Positions 43,972 through 53,200 of a stretch of DNA of 64,000 nt are shown here, piece after piece. Under the pieces are notes generated by a model. The model searched no databases. It worked only from the letters and a program-made list of their open reading frames with translations, and was not told where the DNA came from. The position numbers were made by a program, and so were the translations under genes. Source of the DNA: Sinobacterium norvegicum (GTDB taxonomy: Bacteria > Pseudomonadota > Gammaproteobacteria > Pseudomonadales > Sinobacteriaceae); the NCBI RefSeq assembly GCF_923077115.1, contig NZ_CAKLPX010000003.1:434001-498000 (forward strand), written 5' to 3'. The stretch's first letter is position 1. The number at the start of each line of letters is the position of its first letter.

Positions 43972-44334
43972 CTTAACGCCCTATTTTTCTATATTGCTAC
44001 TGGATTTGATATCGCTAATTGCCATGAGCCGATAGGAAATATATGGGGTATTCGTATCGAACAACGACAATTAGGGTCATTATATCCGTATATGTTCCTA
44101 AAAGTGAACATTAAAGTACTTTAATGATTATTGTGGTCTTAATTTCGCGTGTTTTTGGATTTTATATTGGCTTAGTGTTTTCTGTAAAAGTTCACTCTTG
44201 ACGAGCGCAAAAGGGCAATGTGTATCACAAACTTAATCTATGACAAGAAGCGCGTTGTTAACGATGGCGGCTGCGAGATAACTGATTTAGTATTATTTTG
44301 AATACAAAGTGTTCAGTTTCGTCGGAGGTATAGA
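43972..44334. other. Intergenic region upstream of the receptor, 363 bp
   Basis: Divergent promoter region between the TonB-dependent receptor and the 91-residue hypothetical. It contains a 16-base perfect palindrome and a GTTC-N7-GAAC repeat next to it (44094-44108). No open frame of interest. No recognisable Fur box was seen. Confidence 0.6.
44110..44125. repeat. Perfect 16-bp palindrome, candidate operator
   Basis: ATTAAAGTACTTTAAT is identical on both strands. It lies about 140 bases upstream of the receptor start and about 210 bases before the small plus-strand gene, suitable for a dimeric regulator. Confidence 0.45.
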
Positions 44335-44610
44335 ATGAGCTGGGATATTTCTGAAGCTTTTCCGATAGACGGTTTAGCGAAATACAGTCCGCTGCAATCA
44401 AAGTTTATTGCGCAATATGTTAAAAGAGCGCAATGGGAGCTGCAGCGAGAGCAGGGTGTTGAGGTTCCTGAGTGGGAAGACAGTTTCACCGATCCAGTGT
44501 TTGCCGTGATGCAGGATGCCAACTTCAACAAAAACCCTGTCGACCGGGCCAAGCGTTTACTGCTACTCGCGGATAAGAGAAAGGCAAAAAATAGTGATTT
44601 TATTGCATAA
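44335..44610 (+). CDS. Hypothetical protein
   Basis: 91 residues with GGAGG at the right distance before the ATG. Aromatic and helical (YSPLQSKFIAQYVKRAQWEL; DRAKRLLLLADKRKAK); no signal or membrane segment. Family not recognised. A bidirectional terminator begins at its stop codon, supporting it as a real single-gene transcript. Confidence 0.65.
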   Translation: MSWDISEAFPIDGLAKYSPLQSKFIAQYVKRAQWELQREQGVEVPEWEDSFTDPVFAVMQDANFNKNPVDRAKRLLLLADKRKAKNSDFIA

Positions 44611-44638
44611 AAAAAGAGGCTTATGCCTCTTTTTTTAT
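44609..44638. terminator. Bidirectional terminator between the small gene and hisC
   Basis: A-rich arm then AGAGGC-TTAT-GCCTCT then T run, with A and T runs on opposite sides. It terminates both convergent transcripts; the hisC stop codon overlaps its T-rich arm. Confidence 0.92.
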
Positions 44639-45693
44639 TTTAGAATTTTCTTTAGCTGTGTAACCAGTAACCGACATTGCTCTGTTGTGCCAATGGTTAT
44701 TCGCAGCATATTATCGATTCTGGGCTGATTAAAATAACGGACGATTATCGATTCGTTGCGCAGCTTTTGGGCGATCTCTTCGGCTTTCATTGTCTTGTGT
44801 GACACAAAGACAAAGTTAGCGGTAGAGGGAATAATGTCAAAGCCCAACGTTGTTAGTTCTTTAGTCAGGGTTTCTCTGTCGGTAATAATTTTTTGACAGC
44901 TCTGCTCAAAATACTCGCGGTCTTCGATGGCGGCGGTAGCCGCGGCTTCTGCCAGCTTATCGAGGGGGTAGGAGTTGAAGGAGTTTTTCACTCGCTCGAG
45001 GGCATCGATCAGATGCGGCTGAGCAATGGCAAAACCGACACGCAAACCCGCGAGCGCGCGGGATTTTGACAGTGTTTGTATGACCACCACATTGTCGTAA
45101 TCAGCGACCAGGCTGACAGCACTATCACCGCCAAAATCAATATAAGCCTCATCGACCACGACCACGCTATCGGGGTTACTGTCGAGTATTTTCTGTACCG
45201 CTTCCAGTGCCAGCAGGCGCCCAGTTGGGGCGTTGGGGTTGGGAAAAATAATGCCGCCGTTGGCCACCTTATAATCGTCGGGATCAATGGCGAAATCGGT
45301 GTCCAGTGCTACTTTTTGATAGTCTATTTGATAGAGACTGCAGTAGGTGGGGTAAAAACTGTAGCTGATATCCGGGAATAAGATCGGCTGCTGGTGATTG
45401 AGCAGCGCCTGAAAGGTGTGAGCCAATACTTCATCGGAGCCATTGCCGATAAAAACACAGTCATTATCGACCTGATAATAATCGGCGATGGCCTGGCTGA
45501 GTCGGTCTGAATTGGGGTCGGGATAGAGCTGAAGATGCTGCTGACTACTCTGTTGAATGGCGGCAATGGCTTTTGGAGAAGGCGGATAGGGGTTCTCATT
45601 AGTATTGAGTTTTACCAAGTTGGTCATCTTTGGCTGTTCACCGGCAACGTACGGCGTTAGCTTCTCAACAATAGGGCTCCAAAAACGGCTCAT
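44635..45693 (-). CDS. hisC: Histidinol-phosphate aminotransferase HisC
   Basis: 352 residues, fold-I PLP aminotransferase of the HisC2 group. [17 protein letters not shown] is the classic N-terminal motif; [11 protein letters not shown] and the PLP-lysine segment [17 protein letters not shown] follow, and the phosphate-binding Arg lies in MLRITIGT. Converts imidazole-acetol phosphate to histidinol phosphate. It lies apart from other his genes here. ATG 45693 chosen over one five codons upstream. Confidence 0.93.
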   Translation of the reverse strand: MSRFWSPIVEKLTPYVAGEQPKMTNLVKLNTNENPYPPSPKAIAAIQQSSQQHLQLYPDPNSDRLSQAIADYYQVDNDCVFIGNGSDEVLAHTFQALLNHQQPILFPDISYSFYPTYCSLYQIDYQKVALDTDFAIDPDDYKVANGGIIFPNPNAPTGRLLALEAVQKILDSNPDSVVVVDEAYIDFGGDSAVSLVADYDNVVVIQTLSKSRALAGLRVGFAIAQPHLIDALERVKNSFNSYPLDKLAEAAATAAIEDREYFEQSCQKIITDRETLTKELTTLGFDIIPSTANFVFVSHKTMKAEEIAQKLRNESIIVRYFNQPRIDNMLRITIGTTEQCRLLVTQLKKILK

Positions 45694-45709
45694 TACTTTC
45701 ACTCTCACA

Positions 45710-45744
45710 AAAACTCCATTGTAAGCTAAATCACAATGGAGTTT
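45710..45744 (-). terminator. Terminator of the Bat operon
   Basis: AAACTCCATTGT / ACAATGGAGTTT with a 10-base loop, followed on the minus strand by TTTTTG. It separates batD from hisC downstream on the same strand. Confidence 0.85.
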
Positions 45745-45764
45745 AAGAGAGACTGCTGTTTTAC

Positions 45765-47459
45765 TTAGGCCGGGTAGAGCGGATCTAAATCGCTGCGACG
45801 ATTACCGGACATTGGCTGGCAGAGCTTAAGAGCAGCGATTAGCTTGTCGCCACGCCAGGGTGTTTGACTGGTACTGTATAGCGATACTTGTAACTCCTCG
45901 ATAGCCGGTTGCAACTCAGGTGAAAAATCTGCCAATTGATTGAGGCTGTTTAATCTGGCTGTTGGCCAATAGGCTTTGGCCCAGGTTAATAGCGCCGTCT
46001 CGACCGATGTCGCATCGTGTTTCACGCAGCTGGCAATAAGCTGACGCATCAGTAGTTTGGTCTCCTCGGCTGCGGGTTTGACAGAGCTCTCGACGGCAGA
46101 GTGTCGTCCCCGCTGGCGATACAGGGCGAAACATAAGCTGGCGGTGATAAGCCAAAGCACTGCCAGAGCAGCGCTGATCACCTGCCATAGTCTGCTATTG
46201 CTAGCATCAGCGGTGTTGTTCAAGCCCTTGGGTGTTGTGATTTTTTTCTGCGGGCTCTCGAGAGGTTTAGGGCTTGCTGTGGTTGCGTCGGCGGCAGTAT
46301 CACCACTGACCGTGATTGTGGTCGCCGCCAGTACCGCTGTCTCGAGCTGGTTAGTCAGGGTGTTCCACCAGTGAATGGTAACTTCGGGCAGGGTGATTAT
46401 ACCGACTTGTGTGGCAATAATGGCATAGCTCTCGATACGTTCTCCGATAATATCATCGGCGGTTTTGTGACTGTTGATTACCGGCTTGTCGGCATACACT
46501 GAGGCACCTGTTAGCTCAGGTAAAAACAGCGGTGGCAATTGAGCGGCGGTCAGGCCTTGGGCCTGAATCTTAATAGTGCGAGTGATCGAATCGCCAACGC
46601 TAATATGCTGTGGGTCTTCACTCCACTGCTGGCTCAGTACTAATTTTTTAGCCGGCAACCAATCACTGGCGGGGTAGCTATCAGGCTTGCCAATAACATT
46701 GACTGTGGCCATATCGCTGCGCCGTGTGACGTTTTTAGATTGGTTGTAGCCAAAGGCCGAGCGGCGGCCTACGGCAACCTTGGCTCGGAGAATCGTCGGT
46801 GATATTTCAAGTTCACCTTCTGTTTGCGGGTAAACCAAGTAACGCCGTTCGATAATATTGTAGTTGATACCGTTGATGATTTTTTCGTATCGTCGGTCTT
46901 CTAACTGTTCAGAAAAGGCGCTGCCGAAGTCTGGTGCTGTCAATTCAGAGCCGCCGGCCAGGGGCAGTGCGGTGGCGACCAGGACGGTATAGGTGAAAGG
47001 GGACTGTACGTAAACAGTATTTAAGTCGGCGCTGGCCTGAATAAAAATTTCACGTTGACCCTGCCCATTGGCTTGAGCAGAGGGTTTAATGACTGTGATC
47101 TTTATTGGTGCAGTCTGTTCATCATTGATGGTAATACTGGGTAAGGTAAAGTCACCGGTTGTCTTAGCATTGAGCGTAAGTTGCCAGGTTTTTACCTTGG
47201 TTGAGTTGCCGTTAACAAAGCTGATCTGTTGATTCTGAGACTGAGACAAGATAGTAAAGTCTTGGCTGATAGCGCTTAAGTCGGGGTCATCGTTAAAGTA
47301 ACCGCCATTATCACTTTGTAAGGTGAGGACAAAGCTGTCGTCGATAATGACAGGGTTTCTGTCGATGGTTGCTGTTGCCTTTGCCCAGCTACTGTTCGCC
47401 GCCAAGAGTAAGCATAGTGTGGTGATGGCGGTGACTAACGTTTGTCTCGTGCTTGTCAT
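45765..47459 (-). CDS. batD: BatD-family protein
   Basis: 564 residues. Signal peptide ([16 protein letters not shown]), Ig-like beta domains in the periplasm (about 25-380; [20 protein letters not shown] is the BatD start signature), a transmembrane helix (about 425-445) and a cytoplasmic helical tail. Last gene of the moxR-bat operon; six bases after the BatB-like gene. BatD is thought to assemble with BatA and BatB in the inner membrane. Confidence 0.88.
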   Translation of the reverse strand: MTSTRQTLVTAITTLCLLLAANSSWAKATATIDRNPVIIDDSFVLTLQSDNGGYFNDDPDLSAISQDFTILSQSQNQQISFVNGNSTKVKTWQLTLNAKTTGDFTLPSITINDEQTAPIKITVIKPSAQANGQGQREIFIQASADLNTVYVQSPFTYTVLVATALPLAGGSELTAPDFGSAFSEQLEDRRYEKIINGINYNIIERRYLVYPQTEGELEISPTILRAKVAVGRRSAFGYNQSKNVTRRSDMATVNVIGKPDSYPASDWLPAKKLVLSQQWSEDPQHISVGDSITRTIKIQAQGLTAAQLPPLFLPELTGASVYADKPVINSHKTADDIIGERIESYAIIATQVGIITLPEVTIHWWNTLTNQLETAVLAATTITVSGDTAADATTASPKPLESPQKKITTPKGLNNTADASNSRLWQVISAALAVLWLITASLCFALYRQRGRHSAVESSVKPAAEETKLLMRQLIASCVKHDATSVETALLTWAKAYWPTARLNSLNQLADFSPELQPAIEELQVSLYSTSQTPWRGDKLIAALKLCQPMSGNRRSDLDPLYPA

Positions 47460-47465
47460 AAAATT

Positions 47466-49370
47466 TTACCAGCGTAACTCATCATCGGCAGGTTGTTGCC
47501 TGCGATTTTGTTGATATTGATATTCAAATTTTCGTCGTAACAGGCCGCTAGGCTCATCGGGTATTTGGCGCAACCATTGTTGAGTGGCAGCATCCTGTGG
47601 CGGCAGCTGTTGATTGTTCGCGTCACTGGCCTGCTCTGACGGGGCATCGGTGGAGGCCTTATCGTCGACTGCTTCGCTTACAGACTGAGATTGTTGCTCA
47701 CCGTCGGCATTCTCGCCAGGCTGTGGATCTGTTGCAGCACTCTGTTGGCTCGGTTGTTCATTCTGCTCAGACTGTTGCTGTTGCTGTAGATGACTGTCAT
47801 CATCGTCGAGACTTTGCCTGTTGTTACCGGGCTGACTGTCCTCCCCCGGCTGCTGACTATTTTCTGACGGGGAATTTGGCGATGGGTTATTGCTGTCGTC
47901 GCCGCCCCGTGAGTCACTGGCGCCTTGGTTTTGCTGATCGCCATCTTGCTGTTGCTCGGATGGCTGCTGCTCACTGTTTTCGCCTTTTTCGCCCTCACCT
48001 TGTTGCTGCTCCTGCTTTGCCTGCTCGATAATGGCCTGGGCCTGGGCGGCGAGTTGGTTGTCAGGGTTCAGTGTTAATGCCTGCTTATAGGCTTCACCGG
48101 CCTGATCCAGTTTTTGTTGTTGCGCCAGCGCATTACCATAGTTGTAATAATCATTACTGTTCTTGGGCTGGCTGAAAGACTCTTCTGCCGCCGCGTAGTC
48201 ACCGTTTTGATAGTGCGCCACCCCCTTCCACTGCGGGTCTTCAAACAGTGTGGCGGCCTTTTCAGCGTCGCCGTTTTGCAGGGCTTGTTGGCCTTGTTGA
48301 TCAGCGGTTTGCCAAAGACTATCCCAACTGTTAGCCATCACAGGTTGTGGCTGGCTGATTAACAATAGTCCGACTAACGGCAGGAATAGTTGTAGTAACC
48401 AGCCGCGACGAAAGGTGAGCAGCGCAATAGGGATGATGATAAAAATCAGCCAGTATCCGTTGTCTTGGTATTGATCAAACTGGCGCAATGATTGTTGGCT
48501 ATTTTCTTGCGGCTTGTTGTCGCTGGCCAACAGCTTAACGATATCCTGTCCGTCATAGCCGCGCTTTTGAAAGCTGCCGCCGCCGAGGGAGGCAAGCTCT
48601 TTTAAACGTTGTTGATCAACCTTGGCAATCGCTACCGCCCCCTTGTTGTCTCGTAAAAAACCACCATCAGGTAATGGGATGGGGGCCCCTTGAGTGCCGA
48701 TCGACAGCACTGATAGGGTGAGGTGTCGCTGAGCCAGCCAATTGTTTATGGACTTGAGGTCGCCTGAGTAGACACCATCGGTGAGCAGTATGATATGCCC
48801 CGATGTATAGCCTGCCCCCTGAAGCAATTGTTCACTGAGTTTCAACGCCGACAGTGGCTGGTTGCCGTAGGCCGGCATGATGACCGGCGACAGAGCGGGT
48901 ACCATGGCGGCGATGGTGGCTGTGTCATCGGTCAATGGCGATACGGTATGGGCATCAGCCGAGTAGGCGACCAAGGCTGTTAACCCCTCTTTTCGCTGTT
49001 TTAAAATATCCCTGACGGCGTATTGCGCCTGGGTTAATCGATTGGGTTTCACGTCTTCAGCGTACATCGACAGAGTTAAGTCGAGGGCGATAATCAGGGC
49101 GTCTTGTTTGCGCTCAACCGGCTGCGGAAGCTTTTGCCAACTAGGGCCGGCAATGGCGATAGTCGCTGCAACGGCGGCAATGGCAATCAACAGTGCCCAG
49201 GGCGGCTGCTTTGAGGTGGCTTGTTTCTCCAGCATGGCCTTGAGCAGCAAGGGATCGATTACGGTACGCCAATCTCCCAGTTGTTGCCGCTGTTTGAAAA
49301 ACCAGCAGGCCCAGAGAATCAAGGGGATCAACAGCAGCCATAGTGGTCGTAGAAAATGAAAATCAGCCAT
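47466..49370 (-). CDS. batB: BatB-BatC fusion: VWA domain, TPR repeats and Gln/Ser-rich tail
   Basis: 634 residues. N-terminal membrane helices (about 9-24 and 58-76), a VWA domain (about 90-280) with MIDAS DLTLS (97-101, Thr in place of the first Ser), a third membrane helix (about 310-350), then TPR-type repeats (about 365-445: KGVAHYQNGDYAAAEESF and YNYGNALAQQQKLDQAGEAY) and a long low-complexity tail of Gln, Ser, Asp, Glu and Asn (about 455-600). In Bacteroides, BatB and BatC are separate; here they are joined. Overlaps batA by eight bases. Confidence 0.88.
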   Translation of the reverse strand: MADFHFLRPLWLLLIPLILWACWFFKQRQQLGDWRTVIDPLLLKAMLEKQATSKQPPWALLIAIAAVAATIAIAGPSWQKLPQPVERKQDALIIALDLTLSMYAEDVKPNRLTQAQYAVRDILKQRKEGLTALVAYSADAHTVSPLTDDTATIAAMVPALSPVIMPAYGNQPLSALKLSEQLLQGAGYTSGHIILLTDGVYSGDLKSINNWLAQRHLTLSVLSIGTQGAPIPLPDGGFLRDNKGAVAIAKVDQQRLKELASLGGGSFQKRGYDGQDIVKLLASDNKPQENSQQSLRQFDQYQDNGYWLIFIIIPIALLTFRRGWLLQLFLPLVGLLLISQPQPVMANSWDSLWQTADQQGQQALQNGDAEKAATLFEDPQWKGVAHYQNGDYAAAEESFSQPKNSNDYYNYGNALAQQQKLDQAGEAYKQALTLNPDNQLAAQAQAIIEQAKQEQQQGEGEKGENSEQQPSEQQQDGDQQNQGASDSRGGDDSNNPSPNSPSENSQQPGEDSQPGNNRQSLDDDDSHLQQQQQSEQNEQPSQQSAATDPQPGENADGEQQSQSVSEAVDDKASTDAPSEQASDANNQQLPPQDAATQQWLRQIPDEPSGLLRRKFEYQYQQNRRQQPADDELRW

Positions 49371-50415
49371 CGGACGTCTCCGTTACCCGTGGTGTTGAGC
49401 GGGATAAATATTGTCTTATCAAACTGATCATCATGGCCAATAAAGTGAGTATCAATGCCACGGCCAAAGGCCAATAGAACAAGACCTGTTGCGGGCGGTA
49501 GCTAATGCCTTGTTGCTCAATCGGTTCCAGGGTATCTAACAGCTGATAGATGGCGGTTAAATCGTTGCGACTTTTTGCGCGAAAATAGCGACCACCGGTT
49601 AATTCAGCAATTTTTTTCAGGCTATTTTCGGCGCGATCTAAATCGGCGGAGGGGTTGATTCTTCTGTTGCCAAACAAACCGCCAAAGGCACCCTGCTGAA
49701 CCATTTCACCTGCTCCGATGCCGACGGTGTAGATAGTCAGACCATTGGTGGCAGCTTTATTAGCGGCCTGTATGGGGTCGACTGCGCCGGCATTGTTCTC
49801 GCCATCGGTGAGTAGGATAACCACTCTGCTTTCAGCGGGACGGTTTTTCAGCCGTTTAATGGATAGGCCAATGGCGTCACCGATGGCGGTCTGTTTGCCA
49901 GCAAAACCAAGCTGTGCCTCATCCAGTAACGTGGCTACGGTACTGCGGTCGAAGGTCAGAGGCGCCTGCAAGTATGCCTGACTACCAAACAGAATCAGCC
50001 CTATCTTGTCACCCTGACGACGCTCGATAAAATCGGTTAAGACATTCTTGACGATATCAAGGCGGGTGGCTTCTCGGCCATTAAGTGGGATGTCGGTCTG
50101 CGCCATCGAACCGGAAAGGTCGACGGCGATCATCAACTCGCGCCCTTCACTGGGTAGTTCAACGGGCTCGCCCAGCCATAGTGGCCTGGCGCTGGCCAAT
50201 ACGATTAATGCCCAAATGAGGCTCAGTAGAGCATGATTTCGCCAGGATGTTGTCGCTGAGGCCGACAGCGAGTGAGTGCTATCATACTGCGACCAGCGCT
50301 GAAAATGGGGTATACGCAAAGCAGCGGTTTGTGGCTTGGCCGCTGGCCATAACCAGTAGATGAGCAGAGGCAGAGGCAACAGCGCCAGCATGAAAGGCCA
50401 TTGCAGCGACATCAT
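49363..50415 (-). CDS. batA: VWA-domain membrane protein BatA
   Basis: 350 residues. Two N-terminal membrane helices, a VWA domain (about 90-300) with intact MIDAS DLSGS, then a C-terminal helix (about 310-335). Typical BatA content: MIAVDLSGSMAQTDIPLNGR and the KIGLILFGSQAYLQAPLTFD segment, quoted in part. The VWA face should lie in the periplasm. Four-base overlap (ATGA) with the DUF4381 gene upstream and eight-base overlap with batB. Confidence 0.9.
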   Translation of the reverse strand: MMSLQWPFMLALLPLPLLIYWLWPAAKPQTAALRIPHFQRWSQYDSTHSLSASATTSWRNHALLSLIWALIVLASARPLWLGEPVELPSEGRELMIAVDLSGSMAQTDIPLNGREATRLDIVKNVLTDFIERRQGDKIGLILFGSQAYLQAPLTFDRSTVATLLDEAQLGFAGKQTAIGDAIGLSIKRLKNRPAESRVVILLTDGENNAGAVDPIQAANKAATNGLTIYTVGIGAGEMVQQGAFGGLFGNRRINPSADLDRAENSLKKIAELTGGRYFRAKSRNDLTAIYQLLDTLEPIEQQGISYRPQQVLFYWPLAVALILTLLAMMISLIRQYLSRSTPRVTETSDG

Positions 50416-50936
50416 CGTACCACCGCCTGAGCTGCGTCCTGTTGGATACTGTTTTTTTCAGCATCTGCTGGCACGCGATGGTGGTCGATAAATTGTTGGC
50501 AGGCGGAGAAAAGCGCCGCTGGCTCCAGCGTGATTTTTGGCTGATATTGTTGCCCCATCAGTTGCTCGATGGCGGTTTTATTCGCCGGCTCAAAATCGGT
50601 GTGATGGCAGATAAAGTGTAACCACTTGTCGCCGGACAGGCTGGCGACATTGTCACCGTAGCCGGCGATGGCTGTGCGTTTTAGCAGGGCATTAGCCTGC
50701 TGGCAAAGCTGCTCTAACGAGAGTGATTGTTGCTGAGATTGCAGCTGCTGCAGCGCTGTTTTGGCGGCACGACGATAGCGGTTACGCCGATGGCGTCGGA
50801 CGAGCAAGACGCCGATGGTGAGCACGATGGCCACCGCCGTGATGATCAGCAGCCACCAACCGGGTGCCAGCGGCCACCATGGGGAGATTGCTGCAGGGCT
50901 GGCTAATTCGGGCAGGGGCAGCGGTTGTTGTGCCAT
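50412..50936 (-). CDS. DUF4381 domain-containing protein
   Basis: 174 residues. A Pro-rich start (LPLPELASPAAISPWWPLAPG), one membrane helix (about 27-47) and a basic, helical cytoplasmic region (about 48-150; RRHRRNRYRRAAKTALQQLQ). DUF4381 proteins regularly lie between DUF58 and BatA in gammaproteobacteria. Function unknown. One-base overlap with the DUF58 stop. Confidence 0.88.
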   Translation of the reverse strand: MAQQPLPLPELASPAAISPWWPLAPGWWLLIITAVAIVLTIGVLLVRRHRRNRYRRAAKTALQQLQSQQQSLSLEQLCQQANALLKRTAIAGYGDNVASLSGDKWLHFICHHTDFEPANKTAIEQLMGQQYQPKITLEPAALFSACQQFIDHHRVPADAEKNSIQQDAAQAVVR

Positions 50937-51889
50937 TATAGTCGACCTCGTTTTACTTTAACGCCGAGGGATTTGATCGCAAAGTAATACTGTAAAACTG
51001 CCAATGGCTCTTGATTGGTGAATATTTCAATCAGCGGCGTGTGGATGCTGGCCAGTTGTTGTTTGAGTTGTTCTTGCTGGTGGTCATAATCCGCCGAGTA
51101 ACGCTGCTGTAAATGTTTGTCGGCGGCCAGCGTGGCATGATTTTGGCCATCGGTAATACGAAAACGCCCCTGGTTTGGCAGTTGTTTTTCCATTGGGTCC
51201 AGGGTTTGTATAGCGTGTAACTCGCAGTGTTTACTGATGCGATGCAGCTGTTGGAAGGCCGCTGAGTCGAGGTCATGGAAATCGCTGATGATATAGATGC
51301 TGCTGCCGGGTTTGCTGATTTGGTTGAGCTCGGCAAAGCAATGGGCAAGAGACTGTGGCGCTGATGTCGCATCACTCAGCAAATCTTGATTACATTGGGC
51401 CATCCACTGCAGACCGCGAAGCAGGCCTTTTTGACCGCGCTTGGGTTTGTAACTGTGGATAGTATTGCCGGCAATCATACCGCCAATTTTGTCGTTGCCG
51501 GCCAGTGCTGACCAGCTGATTAATGAGGCCACCGCGGCAGCCATGACCGACTTAAAGCATTGGCTGGAGCCGAAGGCCATATTGCTGCGCTGATCGCAAA
51601 AGACAATCACGTTGCGGTCCCGCTCTTCGGTAAATATTTTGGTGTGCGGCTGGTTACTGCGGGCGGTGACTCGCCAATCAATATGACGAACATCATCTCC
51701 GGGCTGGTAGCTACGCACCTCTGCGAAGTCGATGCCACGGCCGCGCAGGCGGGTGCGGTAGGCACCGGTGAGCTGGCTTAGGTGCCTGTGATTGGGGGTC
51801 AGCTCGAGTTGTCGCGCGACAAAACGTAACTCAGCAAGCTGTTGCCACTGCAGGCTAACACCCTGGGGTTGGTAGACGGGTTGCTTCAT
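50936..51889 (-). CDS. DUF58 domain-containing protein
   Basis: 317 residues. RGRGIDFAEVRSYQPGDDVR and HIDWRVTARSNQPHTK form the DUF58 core; a VWA-like fold follows (VIVFCDQRSNMAFGS, with the MIDAS-like positions altered). No clear membrane helix. These proteins act with MoxR ATPases; the exact role is unknown. 27 bases after moxR. Confidence 0.9.
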   Translation of the reverse strand: MKQPVYQPQGVSLQWQQLAELRFVARQLELTPNHRHLSQLTGAYRTRLRGRGIDFAEVRSYQPGDDVRHIDWRVTARSNQPHTKIFTEERDRNVIVFCDQRSNMAFGSSQCFKSVMAAAVASLISWSALAGNDKIGGMIAGNTIHSYKPKRGQKGLLRGLQWMAQCNQDLLSDATSAPQSLAHCFAELNQISKPGSSIYIISDFHDLDSAAFQQLHRISKHCELHAIQTLDPMEKQLPNQGRFRITDGQNHATLAADKHLQQRYSADYDHQQEQLKQQLASIHTPLIEIFTNQEPLAVLQYYFAIKSLGVKVKRGRL

Positions 51890-51916
51890 CGCTTGATCAC
51901 TCGCGGTAAATAACGC

Positions 51917-52876
51917 TTATCCAATGGCGACGCCGGCGAGTAATAAATCGATTACCTTATCGGTGTCGATACCGTTGGCCTCGGCATCGAAACTCAATAC
52001 TAGGCGGTGACGCAAGACATCGTGGGCAATGCTTTTAACATCGTCGGGGCTGACAAAGTCGCGGCCATGCAGCCAGGAATATGCACGGGCACAGCGATCG
52101 AGGGCGATAGTGGCACGCGGGCTGGCGCCGTAATCGAGGTAATCATCTATGCCACAGGCGTAGTCTTCGGGGCGGCGGGAGGCATCAACCAGTGCAACAA
52201 TATAATCCTCAACTGCCTCGCTCATATGCAGTGCTAATACTGACTGGCGGGCGTCGAATAACGCCTGCTGGCTGATGCGGGGCAGCGGCTGTTTTTGTTC
52301 GCCGCTGGCCTCGTCGCGGACCAGACGTAAAATCGCCTTCTCATCGGCTCGGTTGGGGTAGCCGACGGTCACATGCATCAGAAAGCGATCAAGCTGGGCC
52401 TCGGGCAGGGGATAGGTTCCCTCCTGCTCGATCGGGTTCTGGGTCGCCATGACCAAAAAAAGCTCGGGCAGGGGATAGGTTTTGCTGCCGACGCTGACCT
52501 GACGCTCAGCCATTGCCTCCAGTAGTGCCGACTGCACCTTGGCGGGGGCGCGGTTAATTTCATCGGCCAAGACTAAGTTGTGAAATATCGGGCCCTGCTG
52601 GAAGTTAAAACTGCCATCCTGCGGTCGAAAAATATCGGTGCCGGTGATGTCGCCAGGCAGTAAGTCGGGGGTGAATTGAACGCGTTGAAAACTGCCTTCA
52701 ATGGCATCGGATAAGGTTTTAATTGCCCGGGTTTTTGCCAGCCCTGGAGCGCCTTCCACCAGTAAGTGACCGTCGGCCAGGAGGGCGATCATCAGTCGCT
52801 GAACCAGCTCGGGTTGGCCGATGATTTCTTGGCTGAGCTGTTGGCTGAGTTGTTGTATCAATGTTGCTGGAATCAT
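51917..52876 (-). CDS. moxR: MoxR-family AAA+ ATPase
   Basis: 319 residues. Walker A EGAPGLAKT, Walker B LVLADEINRAP, sensor 1 MATQNPIEQEGTYPLPEAQ with the second-arginine-finger segment DRFL. MoxR proteins act as chaperone-like ATPases for VWA partners, here BatA and BatB. First gene of the six-gene operon. The frame opens 36 codons earlier, but MIPATLIQQLSQQL at 52876 is a better family start; neither site has a clear ribosome binding site. The 324-base gap to gdhB should hold divergent promoters; I could not locate them. Confidence 0.92.
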   Translation of the reverse strand: MIPATLIQQLSQQLSQEIIGQPELVQRLMIALLADGHLLVEGAPGLAKTRAIKTLSDAIEGSFQRVQFTPDLLPGDITGTDIFRPQDGSFNFQQGPIFHNLVLADEINRAPAKVQSALLEAMAERQVSVGSKTYPLPELFLVMATQNPIEQEGTYPLPEAQLDRFLMHVTVGYPNRADEKAILRLVRDEASGEQKQPLPRISQQALFDARQSVLALHMSEAVEDYIVALVDASRRPEDYACGIDDYLDYGASPRATIALDRCARAYSWLHGRDFVSPDDVKSIAHDVLRHRLVLSFDAEANGIDTDKVIDLLLAGVAIG

Positions 52877-53200
52877 AGCGGGAAATACCAATTTATCAGT
52901 AGGTCTGATCAAATATGTAAGGGCATGAAAATAAATAACAATACAGTGCTGATAATTATTTTTCTGTGCATCTGTCGCAGACAACTTAAGTCATCTGGGT
53001 TGTTGATGCAAATCATGGTATTCAGCACCTAGTCGGCGGATAGTCCCGCCTTATTAATGATCAGACTACGGCAACTTTTATAAGTTCCTAATCTATATCG
53101 ACTACACTGTAATTGTACGTATTTACAGCAGGCTCGAGTCGTTTCAATCTAACTATCGCTTTATTAATCATCGAATATATTAAACAGAGGGTGAACTGTA

